From Paenibacillus sp. FSL H8-0332 (GTDB lineage: Bacteria > Bacillota > Bacilli > Paenibacillales > Paenibacillaceae): DNA of 64,000 nucleotides. A program made the translations under genes and the position numbers. Shown here in pieces: positions 27,777 through 36,496 of the stretch (position 1 is its first letter; each line of letters starts with the position of its first letter). The stretch lies in NCBI RefSeq assembly GCF_037963835.1, contig NZ_CP150145.1:6448001-6512000 (forward strand), in the 5' to 3' direction. Below the pieces are notes generated by a model that made no database searches, was not told the origin of the DNA, and saw nothing but the letters and a program-made list of their open reading frames with translations.

Positions 27777-27972
27777 ATAGGGAGAGACTGTCTCACAGGA
27801 AGACAGCGCCGAAGGAGTAAGCCCGGGATGGGTGAATCTCTCAGGCAAAAGGACCTTTGCCGGACGCATCTCTGGAGAGCATCCGGTTACCTGCGCCGCA
27901 GGCTTCACGGATCACCAACGGGGAAACCTGCGCTGTACGGCAGGGTAACTCTCAGGTACCAAGGACAGAGCG
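27777..27972 (+). ncRNA. Tandem glycine riboswitch
   Basis: Two glycine aptamers in a row. The first (about 27781-27879) has GGAGAGAC, GCGCCGAAGGAGTAAGC, ATCTCTCAGGCAAAAGGAC and a closing CTCTGGAGAG. The second (about 27880-27970) has CCAACGGGGAAACC, GGGTAACTCTCAGGTACC and AAGGACAGAG. These are the conserved cores of the gcvT glycine element. The double aptamer is followed by a terminator, so glycine binding most likely turns on the downstream gcvT-gcvPA-gcvPB genes. Confidence 0.93.
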
Positions 27973-28020
27973 AAAGTCCATTTATGCATACGTGCATAAT
28001 GGCTTTCGCCTGTCCTTTTT
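27963..28020 (+). terminator. Riboswitch-controlled terminator before gcvT
   Basis: GGACAG-GCGAAAG-CCATTTATGCA pairs with TGCATAATGG-CTTTCGC-CTGTCC in a long hairpin followed by TTTTT. Its 5' arm shares GGACAGAG with the end of the second aptamer, so folding of the aptamer and of the terminator compete. This fits an ON switch. Confidence 0.85.
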
Positions 28021-28050
28021 CGTATGTAATCAGACCAAGGGAGTGACAAG

Positions 28051-29175
28051 ATGGAGTCTTTGAGAAGAACGCCTTTTTATGACCTCTATGCCGCTTATGC
28101 GGAGTCCAGATGTATTGATTTCGGCGGCTGGGAGCTGCCGGTGCAGTTCACAGGCATTGTGAAGGAGCATGAAGCTGTCCGTGAACGGGCCGGACTGTTC
28201 GATGTCTCCCACATGGGGGAATTCATGGTTACCGGGAGCGGCGCTGAGTCCTTCCTCCAACGAATGACCACGAATGATGTCAGCCGCCTGGAAGACGGCG
28301 CAGCGCAGTACACCCTGATGCTCTACCCAAGCGGCGGAGTGGTGGACGATCTGCTCGTGTACCGGCTGGGCGAGGAGCGTTACATGCTCGTCGTCAATGC
28401 GTCCAACATCGACAAAGACTTCCAGTGGCTGCAGGAGCATCTCACCGCTGAGTTCAGCGGGGTCAATCTGAAGAACATTTCGGATGAGACCCTGCTGCTC
28501 GCCTTGCAGGGACCGCTGGCTGAGACCATTCTTGCCAAGGTGACGAAGGCTCCTCTACCGGAACTCAAGCCTTTTCACTTCATCGAACACGCTGAAGTCT
28601 GCGGCGTCACCGTCCTGCTCTCCCGTACCGGATATACCGGCGAAGACGGCTTCGAGCTGTATGCTCCCGCAGATACAGCAGCAGCACTCTGGAACGGCCT
28701 GCTGGCTGCGGGCGCTCCGCATGGCCTGACGCCTGCCGGACTCGGCGCACGCGATACGCTGCGCTTCGAGTCCAAGCTGCCGCTGTACGGCCAGGAGCTA
28801 TCGGCTGAGATTACGCCGCTTGAAGCCGGTGTCCAGTTCTTCGTGAAGCTGGATGCAGGGGATTTCATCGGCCGCGATGCCCTGCTGAAGCAGAAGGAAG
28901 CCGGTCTGCCCCGGCGTCTTGTGGGCCTGGAGATGATCGACCGCGGCATTCCCCGCTCCCACTATCCCGTGTACGCGGACGGCGTGAAGATCGGTGAAGT
29001 AACGACTGGCACCCAGTCTCCGACCCTGAAGCGGAACCTCGGACTTGCTCTGCTGGACGCTGCCTATACGGAGCTTGGCACTGAGGTGTACGTGGAGATT
29101 CGCGGCAAGCAGCTCAAGGCTGCCGTCATCAAAGCCCCATTCTACAAAAGAAGCCAAGGAGTGAAGCCGCAATGA
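28051..29175 (+). CDS. gcvT: Glycine cleavage system T protein (aminomethyltransferase)
   Basis: 374 residues, the usual length. Typical motifs are RTPFYDLYAAYAESRCIDFGG near the start, HMGEFMVTG, GYTGEDGFELY and LGARDTLRFE. It transfers the methylene group from the H protein's aminomethyl arm to tetrahydrofolate and releases ammonia. It is the first gene of the riboswitch-controlled operon. Its stop overlaps the gcvPA start by four bases (ATGA). Confidence 0.97.
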   Translation: MESLRRTPFYDLYAAYAESRCIDFGGWELPVQFTGIVKEHEAVRERAGLFDVSHMGEFMVTGSGAESFLQRMTTNDVSRLEDGAAQYTLMLYPSGGVVDDLLVYRLGEERYMLVVNASNIDKDFQWLQEHLTAEFSGVNLKNISDETLLLALQGPLAETILAKVTKAPLPELKPFHFIEHAEVCGVTVLLSRTGYTGEDGFELYAPADTAAALWNGLLAAGAPHGLTPAGLGARDTLRFESKLPLYGQELSAEITPLEAGVQFFVKLDAGDFIGRDALLKQKEAGLPRRLVGLEMIDRGIPRSHYPVYADGVKIGEVTTGTQSPTLKRNLGLALLDAAYTELGTEVYVEIRGKQLKAAVIKAPFYKRSQGVKPQ

Positions 29176-30524
29176 AGCACCGCTATCTGCCTATGACTGA
29201 GCAAGACCGCGCAGAAATGATGGAAACCGTAGGCATCCAGTCCATCGATGAGCTGTTCGCCGATATTCCGCAGTCTGTCCGCTATCAGGGGACAATGCCG
29301 ATGTCCGGCGCCCTGGACGAATACGCACTGCTTCGCCATATGAAGGGCCTGGCTGACAAGAATGCCGACTTCGACACCCACACCAGCTTCCTCGGCGCCG
29401 GATTGTACGACCACCACGTTCCAGTCGTCATCAACCATGTGATTTCCCGTTCAGAATTCTATACTGCCTACACTCCTTACCAGCCGGAGATCAGCCAGGG
29501 GGAGCTTCAGGCGATTTTTGAATTCCAATCCTATATCTGTGAGCTGACCGGCATGAAGGTTGCCAATGCCAGTATGTATGACGGCGCAACCGCCTTCTCC
29601 GAAGCGGCTGTGCTGGCCGCAGGCGCCACCAAACGCAAGAAACTGATTGTCTCCCGTACAGTTCACCCGGAAGCGCGTCAGGTGCTGCGTACCTCCGCCA
29701 ACGCCTGGGGTCTGCAAATTGTAGAGATTGACTATGCTGACGGGGTAACGGATCTCGCCAAGCTGGCCGAAGCCATCGACAGCGATACCGCTGCCGTTCT
29801 GGTTCAGTCCCCCAACTTCTTCGGCGGTATTGAGGATCTGCGCCAGATTGAGCCGCTGATCCATGCGGTCAAGGGACTGCTTGTCGTGAGCGCGAATCCG
29901 ATTGCGCTGGGTGTACTGGAATCGCCCGGACGGCTTGGCGCCGACATCGTCGTCGGCGACGCGCAGCCGCTGGGGATCGCCGCATCACTGGGAGGACCCA
30001 CCTGCGGATTCTTCGCGGTGGCTGAGCCGCTCATGCGCCGGATGCCGGGCCGGATCGTCGGTCAGACGGTTGACCGGAATGGCAAGCGCGGCTTCGTGCT
30101 GACGCTGCAAGCCCGTGAACAGCATATCCGCCGTGAGAAGGCGACCTCGAATATCTGCTCCAATCAGGCGCTGCTGGCGCTGTGCGCTTCCGTCTACTTG
30201 TCCGTGATGGGCAAGGAGGGCATGCGCGAGGTTGGTGAGCTGAACATCCGCAAGAGCCACTATGCCGCTGGGCGGCTGGCTGAAATCACTGGCGCAGAGC
30301 GCGTCTTCACTGCCCCGTTCTTCAATGAATTCGTCCTGAAGCTCCCGGAGGGCAGCAGTGTGAGTGCAGTTAACTCCAAACTGCTGAAGGAAGGCTATCT
30401 GGGCGGTTATGACTTAAGCCGGGATTATCCCGAGCTGGCCGGACATATGCTGGTTGCCGTAACGGAGAAACGAAGCAAGACCGAAATTGACGAATTCGCA
30501 AGCGCACTGGAGGGCTGTGTATGA
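29172..30524 (+). CDS. gcvPA: Glycine dehydrogenase (decarboxylating) subunit 1
   Basis: 450 residues, the N-terminal half of the P protein as a separate subunit, as in most Bacillota. It begins HRYLPMTEQDRAEMMETVGI and has the family stretch YTPYQPEISQGELQAIFEFQ and DGATAFSEAA. It lacks the PLP lysine, which is on the partner subunit. With gcvPB it decarboxylates glycine. It overlaps gcvT and gcvPB by four bases at both ends, so the three are tightly coupled. Confidence 0.97.
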   Translation: MKHRYLPMTEQDRAEMMETVGIQSIDELFADIPQSVRYQGTMPMSGALDEYALLRHMKGLADKNADFDTHTSFLGAGLYDHHVPVVINHVISRSEFYTAYTPYQPEISQGELQAIFEFQSYICELTGMKVANASMYDGATAFSEAAVLAAGATKRKKLIVSRTVHPEARQVLRTSANAWGLQIVEIDYADGVTDLAKLAEAIDSDTAAVLVQSPNFFGGIEDLRQIEPLIHAVKGLLVVSANPIALGVLESPGRLGADIVVGDAQPLGIAASLGGPTCGFFAVAEPLMRRMPGRIVGQTVDRNGKRGFVLTLQAREQHIRREKATSNICSNQALLALCASVYLSVMGKEGMREVGELNIRKSHYAAGRLAEITGAERVFTAPFFNEFVLKLPEGSSVSAVNSKLLKEGYLGGYDLSRDYPELAGHMLVAVTEKRSKTEIDEFASALEGCV

Positions 30525-31981
30525 AACCGGAACAAAGTCTGATTTTTGAATTAAGCCGTCCAGGCCGCTCTGCCTACTCCCTGCCTCTGTGTGATGTGCC
30601 GCAGGACGAGGGCCTTGGCGCACTCATTCCTGAAGGACTGCTGCGCAGTGAGCCGGTCATACTGCCGGAGGTATCCGAGGTGGATGTGATCCGCCACTAT
30701 ACCGCCCTGTCCCGCCGCAACTTCGGAGTCGATAACGGCTTCTATCCGCTCGGCTCCTGCACGATGAAATACAATCCCAAGATCAACGAGGATGTCGCCC
30801 GCTTCCCGGGGCTCTCCAAGATCCATCCGTATCAGCCGGAAGAGAGCATTCAGGGTGCGCTTGAACTGATGTACACGCTGCAAAAGGATCTCTCCGCCCT
30901 GACCGGCATGGATGCCGTATCCCTGCAGCCCGCTGCCGGCGCCCACGGCGAGTGGACCGGCCTGATGATGATCCGCGCCTACCATGAGAGCCGCGGCGAA
31001 GTCCGCTCCAAGGTGATCGTGCCCGATTCCTCGCACGGCACCAACCCGGCCAGTGCCGCCGCAGCCGGTCTCGACACCGTGACCATCCCCTCCAATGACA
31101 AGGGAATGGTGGACCTCGAAGCACTGAAGGCCGCTGTCGGCAGCGACACCGCCGCGCTGATGCTCACGAACCCGAGTACCCTCGGACTCTTCGAGACGCA
31201 GATCGTCGAGATCGCCGCGATTGTCCATGAAGCGGGCGGTCTGCTCTACTATGACGGAGCGAACTCCAACGCGATTATGGGCATCACCCGCCCGGGCGAT
31301 ATGGGCTTCGATGTGGTGCATCTCAATCTGCACAAGACGATGAGTACGCCGCATGGCGGCGGAGGTCCGGGAGCCGGACCAGTCGGTGTAAAGGCGAAGC
31401 TGATCCCGTTCCTGCCGCAGCCTACTGTGGCCCAGAACGAAGACGGCAGCTTCACGCTGGACTGCGGCGGGCCGGAATCGATCGGCCGCGTCAAAGCCTT
31501 TTACGGCAACTTCGGGATTCTCGTCCGTGCTTATGCGTATATCCGCACCTACGGTCCTGACGGTCTGCGTGAAGTCTCCGAGAACGCTGTGCTGAACGCC
31601 AACTATATGATGCACCGGCTGGCTCCTTACTTCGAGATTCCCTTCCCAGGCATCTGCAAGCATGAATTCGTCATGTCCGGTAAGAACCTTAAGCAATACG
31701 GTGTACGTACCCTTGATGTAGCCAAACGACTGCTCGACTTCGGCTATCATCCGCCAACCGTCTACTTCCCGCTGACGGTAGAGGAATGTATGATGATTGA
31801 ACCGACCGAGACCGAGAGCAAAGAGACGCTCGATGGCTTCATTGAGACGATGATCCGAATCGTTAAGGAAGCCGAGGAGACGCCGGAGATTGTCATTAAC
31901 GCGCCGCATACGACTGAAATCAGCCGCCTGGATGAGACACAGGCCGCGCGTAAGCCGGTACTGAACTGCTCCTGCGGTTAA
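30521..31981 (+). CDS. gcvPB: Glycine dehydrogenase (decarboxylating) subunit 2
   Basis: 486 residues, the C-terminal half of the P protein. It carries the PLP-binding lysine (Lys272) in HLNLHKTMSTPHGGGGPG and the conserved FYPLGSCTMKYNPK and QPAAGAHGEWTG motifs. It is the last gene of the operon. The C-terminus NCSCG is slightly unusual but complete. No T-run terminator follows directly; a strong hairpin without T-run lies at 32021-32060 and a proper terminator at 32117. Confidence 0.97.
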   Translation: MKPEQSLIFELSRPGRSAYSLPLCDVPQDEGLGALIPEGLLRSEPVILPEVSEVDVIRHYTALSRRNFGVDNGFYPLGSCTMKYNPKINEDVARFPGLSKIHPYQPEESIQGALELMYTLQKDLSALTGMDAVSLQPAAGAHGEWTGLMMIRAYHESRGEVRSKVIVPDSSHGTNPASAAAAGLDTVTIPSNDKGMVDLEALKAAVGSDTAALMLTNPSTLGLFETQIVEIAAIVHEAGGLLYYDGANSNAIMGITRPGDMGFDVVHLNLHKTMSTPHGGGGPGAGPVGVKAKLIPFLPQPTVAQNEDGSFTLDCGGPESIGRVKAFYGNFGILVRAYAYIRTYGPDGLREVSENAVLNANYMMHRLAPYFEIPFPGICKHEFVMSGKNLKQYGVRTLDVAKRLLDFGYHPPTVYFPLTVEECMMIEPTETESKETLDGFIETMIRIVKEAEETPEIVINAPHTTEISRLDETQAARKPVLNCSCG

Positions 31982-32020
31982 CTTTTGCCAGAGAAGCCAG
32001 GCTTCTACGGCACACAAGTG

Positions 32021-32116
32021 GAAACGGCTTTGCCGTCCTTTTAAAGGACGGTACCGTTTCGGCGAGAACTAGAAGGATAATTTGTAGCATGTAACATATA
32101 GATTCTTATATTTTCA
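32021..32116. repeat. Hairpin plus AT-rich tail, candidate intergenic repeat
   Basis: GAAACGG and CCGTCC arms pair with GGACGG and CCGTTTC (32021-32060) to give a long stem with only a small bulge but no T-run. It is followed by an AT-rich tail ending CATATAGATTCTTATATTTT. A near copy of that end (CATATGAATTCTTATCTTT) lies at about 17018-17036 next to another terminator. Confidence 0.45.
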
Positions 32117-32161
32117 AATAGCCGGGTCAGGGATACATTCATATCGCTGCCCGGCTATTTT
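32117..32161. terminator. Bidirectional terminator
   Basis: AAATAGCCGGG pairs with CCCGGCTATTT, with a further inner AGxGATA/TATCGCT stem, and is flanked by T-runs on both strands. It ends the gcv operon and the converging LuxR-type regulator gene. Confidence 0.85.
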
Positions 32162-32189
32162 GTATGTACCCGGAAGCGGATTCTCCCGG

Positions 32190-32996
32190 CTAAGGCGTAA
32201 GGCGCTTCACGAACTGGAAACGGTCGTTCACCCGCATTTTACTATAGATACTCTTCAGCATATTGCGCACGGTGCCTTCACTGATGCCCAGATCGCTCCC
32301 GATGTGCAGCGCGCTCTTCTCCATCAGCCACAGCCTCGCTACCTCCTGTTCCCGCGCAGTCAGTTTATATTCCTGCAACGTGGCCTCAAGCCGGTACTGC
32401 TGCATCTCCGGGTTCTTCTCCATCCACTTCTCCATGATATTCTCGGCAATCTGCTGCACGAAGGGAATGGCGAATTCAATAGGCTCTCCTCTATTAAAAG
32501 AAATATCAACATACCCGTAAACGTTATCATCATACTGCAGCGGAGCGCATACACAGTTCCAGTCCCGGAAGGTCTGATCCGTATGCTCCGTTCCCCGCAC
32601 CACCCCGATGCAGTTCATCTCCATCGCCAGCGATACAGCATTCATTCCCGCCTGTTGCCTGCTTAAGCTAACCCCCGGACGCAGCTCCGCCTGCTCCATC
32701 TCCGCCTGCGTATCCGAAGAAGAATAGACCAGCTCCAGAATGGTCCCCGCCTTGTCCGTCAGGAATACCACATATGGAATGGAGAGCAGCTGGCTTAATT
32801 TGTTCATTTCACTGCGTATCGAAGAAATCATAGCTCGATGATAGATATGCTCCTTGGATTCTTCGAAAGAACCCGCCACGGACATTCCGCTCTGGACATC
32901 AACTTGGGATGCATCGAGCGGCCGGAAGGCTTCAAGCTCGCTTGCTTCTAAATCCCCAGGCATACTCCATGCTCTTGATTGATTAAAGATTCTCAC
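32190..32996 (-). CDS. LuxR-family transcriptional regulator
   Basis: About 268 residues from a GTG at 32996 that has GGAGGG six bases upstream; the TTG at 33020 would place the ribosome site inside the gene. The C-terminal 60 residues are a LuxR-type helix-turn-helix (LTAREQEVARLWLMEKSALHIG, then LGISEGTVRNMLKSIYSKM). The N-terminal 190 residues look like a GAF-type ligand or sensor domain (YVVFLTDKAGTILELVYSS, GVSLSRQQAGMNAVSLAM). No receiver-domain aspartate is seen, so it probably senses a small molecule rather than a kinase. Its target is unknown. Its own divergent neighbour at 33173 is a candidate. Confidence 0.85.
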   Translation of the reverse strand: MRIFNQSRAWSMPGDLEASELEAFRPLDASQVDVQSGMSVAGSFEESKEHIYHRAMISSIRSEMNKLSQLLSIPYVVFLTDKAGTILELVYSSSDTQAEMEQAELRPGVSLSRQQAGMNAVSLAMEMNCIGVVRGTEHTDQTFRDWNCVCAPLQYDDNVYGYVDISFNRGEPIEFAIPFVQQIAENIMEKWMEKNPEMQQYRLEATLQEYKLTAREQEVARLWLMEKSALHIGSDLGISEGTVRNMLKSIYSKMRVNDRFQFVKRLTP

Positions 32997-33172
32997 AAAC
33001 GATCCCTCCATATTTACCAATTCCTACATCATCAATTTTAAAAGAAAGCATTATAACATACAATTACGGAATAATGAACATTCAGTATTGGATCTGTAAA
33101 TCCCCGCGTTAGCGCTGTAAAATGTAGAAATCTGTTCATCTTATATTTCTACAAAAAACCAGGAGGTTCGAC

Positions 33173-33523
33173 ATGCTTCGCATCGGCTATTTATCGTCTG
33201 CCCTCAATCTGGCTACCGCCATGGTATCCTTCCTGCGCTTCGGCAGTAATAATGCCCTGTTCATCATGGCCAGCTATACCCTCTTAACCCTTGCGGGATA
33301 CCGGCTGCTGCAGAATAAAAGGACGCTGCATCTGATCCCGCTGCTCACCTTCAGCTGTTCATTCCTCTTATACAACGTGACCTATGTATTGTTGAAGCAG
33401 ATTAACCTCGTAGACCTGTATGCTGTAGACTGGAGACTTGAGGTTCAGCTGGCGCTTCCCCTGCTGGTAGGGTTTGCCGTCCAGACTCTCCTTAAGCGGA
33501 GCGGCAACTCCCGGTTGGTGTAG
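33173..33523 (+). CDS. Small hypothetical membrane protein
   Basis: 116 residues with three or four hydrophobic helices (YLSSALNLATAMVSFL, NALFIMASYTLLTLAGY, LIPLLTFSCSFLLYNVTYVLL and ALPLLVGFAVQTLL). AGGAGG stands six bases before the ATG. It faces the LuxR-type gene. Its 3' end forms the first arm of a strong terminator. Family not recognised. Confidence 0.75.
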   Translation: MLRIGYLSSALNLATAMVSFLRFGSNNALFIMASYTLLTLAGYRLLQNKRTLHLIPLLTFSCSFLLYNVTYVLLKQINLVDLYAVDWRLEVQLALPLLVGFAVQTLLKRSGNSRLV

Positions 33524-33549
33524 GCTATCCGGGGTTGCCGCTTTTTTTT
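33500..33549 (+). terminator. Intrinsic terminator overlapping a coding end
   Basis: AGCGGCAACTCCCGG pairs with CCGGGGTTGCCGCT (one bulge) and is followed by eight T. The 5' arm encodes the last residues of the small membrane protein. Confidence 0.9.
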
Positions 33550-33692
33550 GCAAAATCGACCTAATCTGATAGTTTTCGACATCGGCTCAGTGATATATTT
33601 ACTCTTACGTCATTCAGAGCGCTGAGGATTCAGAATTTTTCTCGCAGGCATCTACGGCAACGCTTTCAAAGTAATGAACAGGAGGGTTAAGT

Positions 33693-34748
33693 TTGAGTAT
33701 GATTGAAGCCAGAGGACTGAGCAAGTCCTTTATGCAGGCGGTGAAGGAGCCCGGCCTTAAGGGAGCGGTGAAGCATCTGTTCCTGCCCAGGCATATTGAG
33801 AAGGTGGCGGTCAAGCCGCTGGATCTGAGGATTGAAGCGGGGGAGACGGTGGCCTACGTGGGACCGAATGGTGCCGGTAAATCGACCACCATCAAGATGC
33901 TGACCGGCATTCTGATGCCTTCCTCCGGGAGTATCTCGGTGAACGGAATCAACCCGTACCGCAAAAGAATGGAAAACGCCGCCCAGATCGGCGCAGTCTT
34001 CGGGCAGCGCACCCAGCTGTGGTGGGATATTCCGATTGCCGAGTCCTTCTCGCTGTTGAAGGATATCTATCAGATTCCGGATGCCCTCTACAGGAAGAAC
34101 CTGGACTTGTTCACCGAAATGCTCGGGATGAGCGAATTCATTCACCTGTCCGCACGGAAGCTCTCGCTGGGTCAGCGCATGCGTGCCGATCTGGCCGCAG
34201 CCCTGCTGCATAATCCGCCGATTCTGTATCTCGATGAGCCGACGATTGGCCTTGATGTATCTGTGAAGGAGAAGATCCGCGGGTTCATTAAGCAGATCAA
34301 CCAGGAGCAGCAGACGACCGTGATGCTGACGACCCATGATTTGGGCGACATCGAAGACCTGTGCAAGCGGCTGGTCATTATCGATCACGGCGCGATTATT
34401 TATGACGGTACGCTGAGCGAGGTCAAGGCCCGTTTTGCCAAAAACCGTGTGATCTTCTTCCAGGTACGCTCCCCCATGCCGGAATTGTACGAGCTGCTGG
34501 AGCAGAGCCCCGGGCTGAAGCTTACGCAGCAGAGCAGCCAGGAGTTCTCGGTCACTTTTGACCGATATGAATATACCGCCAGTGAAGTGGTTAGCCGGGT
34601 GATGAAGCATGGGGAGGTACTCGATTTCCGCATGGAAGATACCCATATTGAGCAGGTCATTAAGGCTGTTTATGACGGCCATCTGGATCTGAACGAGCAC
34701 CGGGGAGCAAGGGGGCAGGAGCCGAATGATGACAGCAGCCGGGCTTAA
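33693..34748 (+). CDS. ABC-2 exporter ATPase
   Basis: 351 residues. Walker A GPNGAGKSTT at about residue 57, a signature-like LSLGQRMRADLA, Walker B ILYLDEPTIGLD and H-loop TTHD. The C-terminal 100 residues are the extension usual for drug or lipid exporters. The N-terminal insert (AVKEPGLKGAVKHLFLPRH) is typical of ATPases paired with PF06182-type permeases. Start is TTG at 33693, set by AGGAGGG six bases upstream. It overlaps the first permease gene by 23 bp. Substrate unknown; relatives export viologens or antibiotics. Confidence 0.9.
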   Translation: MSMIEARGLSKSFMQAVKEPGLKGAVKHLFLPRHIEKVAVKPLDLRIEAGETVAYVGPNGAGKSTTIKMLTGILMPSSGSISVNGINPYRKRMENAAQIGAVFGQRTQLWWDIPIAESFSLLKDIYQIPDALYRKNLDLFTEMLGMSEFIHLSARKLSLGQRMRADLAAALLHNPPILYLDEPTIGLDVSVKEKIRGFIKQINQEQQTTVMLTTHDLGDIEDLCKRLVIIDHGAIIYDGTLSEVKARFAKNRVIFFQVRSPMPELYELLEQSPGLKLTQQSSQEFSVTFDRYEYTASEVVSRVMKHGEVLDFRMEDTHIEQVIKAVYDGHLDLNEHRGARGQEPNDDSSRA

Positions 34749-35535
34749 CAAATACAGAAGCATTGCCAACCGCTCCCTGCAGAATGTGATGGCCTACCGG
34801 AACTCCTACATCATTAATTTACTCGCAAACTCAATTAATCTGGTCGCGATCTTCTTCCTCTGGCAGGGAATCTATGGCGGGCGCGAGGCGGTGGGCGGCT
34901 ACTCCTGGGATCAGATGAAGACTTATCTGCTGGTCACCTTCCTGGCCAATTCCGTCTTGTCCTGGTATTCCGAGACCGCCATCTCCGGCAAAATCCTGGA
35001 CGGCAGCGTCGCCATGGACCTGCTGAAGCCGATTGATTTCCAGACGGCCCGATTCGCCGAGACCTTGGGTGCGAGTCTGCTGGAGGGGGCGATGAGTACG
35101 GTTCTGCTGATCGTGTTCGCCACCTTCCTTACCGGAGTGACCTTCCCCCACTCGCCGATCGTCTATCTGCTGTTTGCGGTTAGTCTGCTCTGCGCGGTTG
35201 TGGTCAAATTCGGCGTGGTCTATCTGGCGGCTCTCTTATGCTTCTGGTCGACGGGTTCACTGGGGATTGTCTGGACGCGGATTGCGCTCACTAACCTGCT
35301 GTCGGGCGCGCTGGTGCCGCTGGCCTTCTTCCCGGACTGGCTGGAAAAGCTGGCGCTGCTGCTGCCCTTCCAGGCCATTATTCATACGCCGACGATGATC
35401 TTCCTGCAACAGGCAGATACGTGGGAGAGCCTGCGGCTGATCGGCCTTCAGCTCTTTTGGGGGGCAGGGCTCTGGATGGCGGGCAAAGCCATGTGGAACT
35501 GGGCGGTCCGCCAGGTGACCATTCATGGGGGCTAA
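34726..35535 (+). CDS. ABC-2 family permease, PF06182-like (first)
   Basis: 269 residues with about six membrane helices. The N-terminus (KYRSIANRSLQNVMAYRNSYI) is the pattern of ABC-2 permeases of the PF06182 family, and the conserved WYSETAISGKILDGSVAMDLLKP segment supports this. It overlaps the ATPase gene and precedes a second permease by about 20 bp, giving an ATPase plus heterodimeric permease exporter. Confidence 0.85.
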   Translation: MMTAAGLNKYRSIANRSLQNVMAYRNSYIINLLANSINLVAIFFLWQGIYGGREAVGGYSWDQMKTYLLVTFLANSVLSWYSETAISGKILDGSVAMDLLKPIDFQTARFAETLGASLLEGAMSTVLLIVFATFLTGVTFPHSPIVYLLFAVSLLCAVVVKFGVVYLAALLCFWSTGSLGIVWTRIALTNLLSGALVPLAFFPDWLEKLALLLPFQAIIHTPTMIFLQQADTWESLRLIGLQLFWGAGLWMAGKAMWNWAVRQVTIHGG

Positions 35536-35554
35536 GGCTGAAGGAGGACGCAGA

Positions 35555-36352
35555 ATGAAAATATCGCAAATGCTCTATCTCTATAGAAGGCTGTATGTGC
35601 AGCAGCTTAAGGCGATTCTGGAGTATAACAAAGACTTTTACATCCTGATGTGCTCGGCGGCATTGACGCAGGTGCTGGGATTTGTATTCCTGTGGGTGAT
35701 CTATGACCGGATTCCGGATATTCAGGGCTGGCAGTTCTGGGAGGTTACCTTCATGTACGCTATGATCTTCCTGACAGAGGGGGCGGGTTCGCTGTTCTTC
35801 GAGGGCAGCTGGCGGCTGGGCAGGCTGGTTAACACGGGTGAACTGGACCGTTATCTGCTGCGGCCAGTGCCGGTGGTTCTTCAGGTGTTCTGCACGGGGA
35901 TTGGGATTAACGGTCTCGGCAATCTGCTCATCGGCGGGGTGATTATCTGGCAGTCGCTTGTGCACAGCCCTATCCACTGGACAGCGGGTAAGGCCATCAT
36001 TCTAATGCTGCTGTTCGTCACGGCGGTTATCATCCGGGTATCTATTAATCTCATGGGTAACTCGGCGGCCTTCTGGATTCGCAATGCCGGGAATGCATTC
36101 CCGCTGATGGTGCACAATCTGTCCGATCTGGCCAAATATCCGATTACCCTGTTTCCGCAGGCGATCCGCATCTTCATTTCTACGGTGCTGCCCTATGCGT
36201 TCATCAGCTTCTACCCGGCAACCTATATCTTCGGCAAAAGCGGCTGGTCCGGCTGGTGGCTCCTCGCCCCTGTCGCGGCTATCGGAAGCGCGGCTGCGGC
36301 TTACGGGGTCTTCCGGTACGGGCTGTCCCGGTATGAGAGTACCGGGAACTGA
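35555..36352 (+). CDS. ABC-2 family permease, PF06182-like (second)
   Basis: 265 residues from the ATG at 35555, which has AAGGAGG eight bases upstream; an earlier in-frame ATG at 35525 overlaps the previous gene and lacks a site. It has about six helices, and RLVNTGELDRYLLRPVPV matches the corresponding segment of the first permease, so the two are paralogues. It ends the three-gene exporter operon; a terminator follows at 36442. Confidence 0.85.
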   Translation: MKISQMLYLYRRLYVQQLKAILEYNKDFYILMCSAALTQVLGFVFLWVIYDRIPDIQGWQFWEVTFMYAMIFLTEGAGSLFFEGSWRLGRLVNTGELDRYLLRPVPVVLQVFCTGIGINGLGNLLIGGVIIWQSLVHSPIHWTAGKAIILMLLFVTAVIIRVSINLMGNSAAFWIRNAGNAFPLMVHNLSDLAKYPITLFPQAIRIFISTVLPYAFISFYPATYIFGKSGWSGWWLLAPVAAIGSAAAAYGVFRYGLSRYESTGN

Positions 36353-36441
36353 GGGATTTATCCCTTTCATCCGCCCCATCCGGCATACTTCCGCCAGCTT
36401 CCCGAATCACTACCCTTTGGATTTCAGCAGCTTACTATACT

Positions 36442-36493
36442 AAAAAACCTCCCTTCTGCCTGGAAGCAATATTCCAGATAGAAGGGAGGTTTT
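36442..36493. terminator. Bidirectional terminator
   Basis: AAAACCTCCCTTC pairs with GAAGGGAGGTTTT around an inner TGGAA/TTCCA stem. It separates the exporter operon from the converging lipoprotein gene. Confidence 0.88.
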
Positions 36494-36496
36494 ACT

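Noticed and set aside
30551..32017. 488-codon open frame on the minus strand opposite gcvPB.
   Set aside because: It is the shadow of a GC-rich, strongly conserved gene with the PLP lysine motif on the plus strand.
32021..32060. Hairpin after gcvPB as an intrinsic terminator.
   Set aside because: The stem is strong but no T-run follows on either strand; the real terminator lies at 32117-32161.
33687..34769. 360-codon minus-strand frame opposite the ABC ATPase gene.
   Set aside because: The plus strand has all ABC motifs and a good ribosome site; the antisense frame has none.
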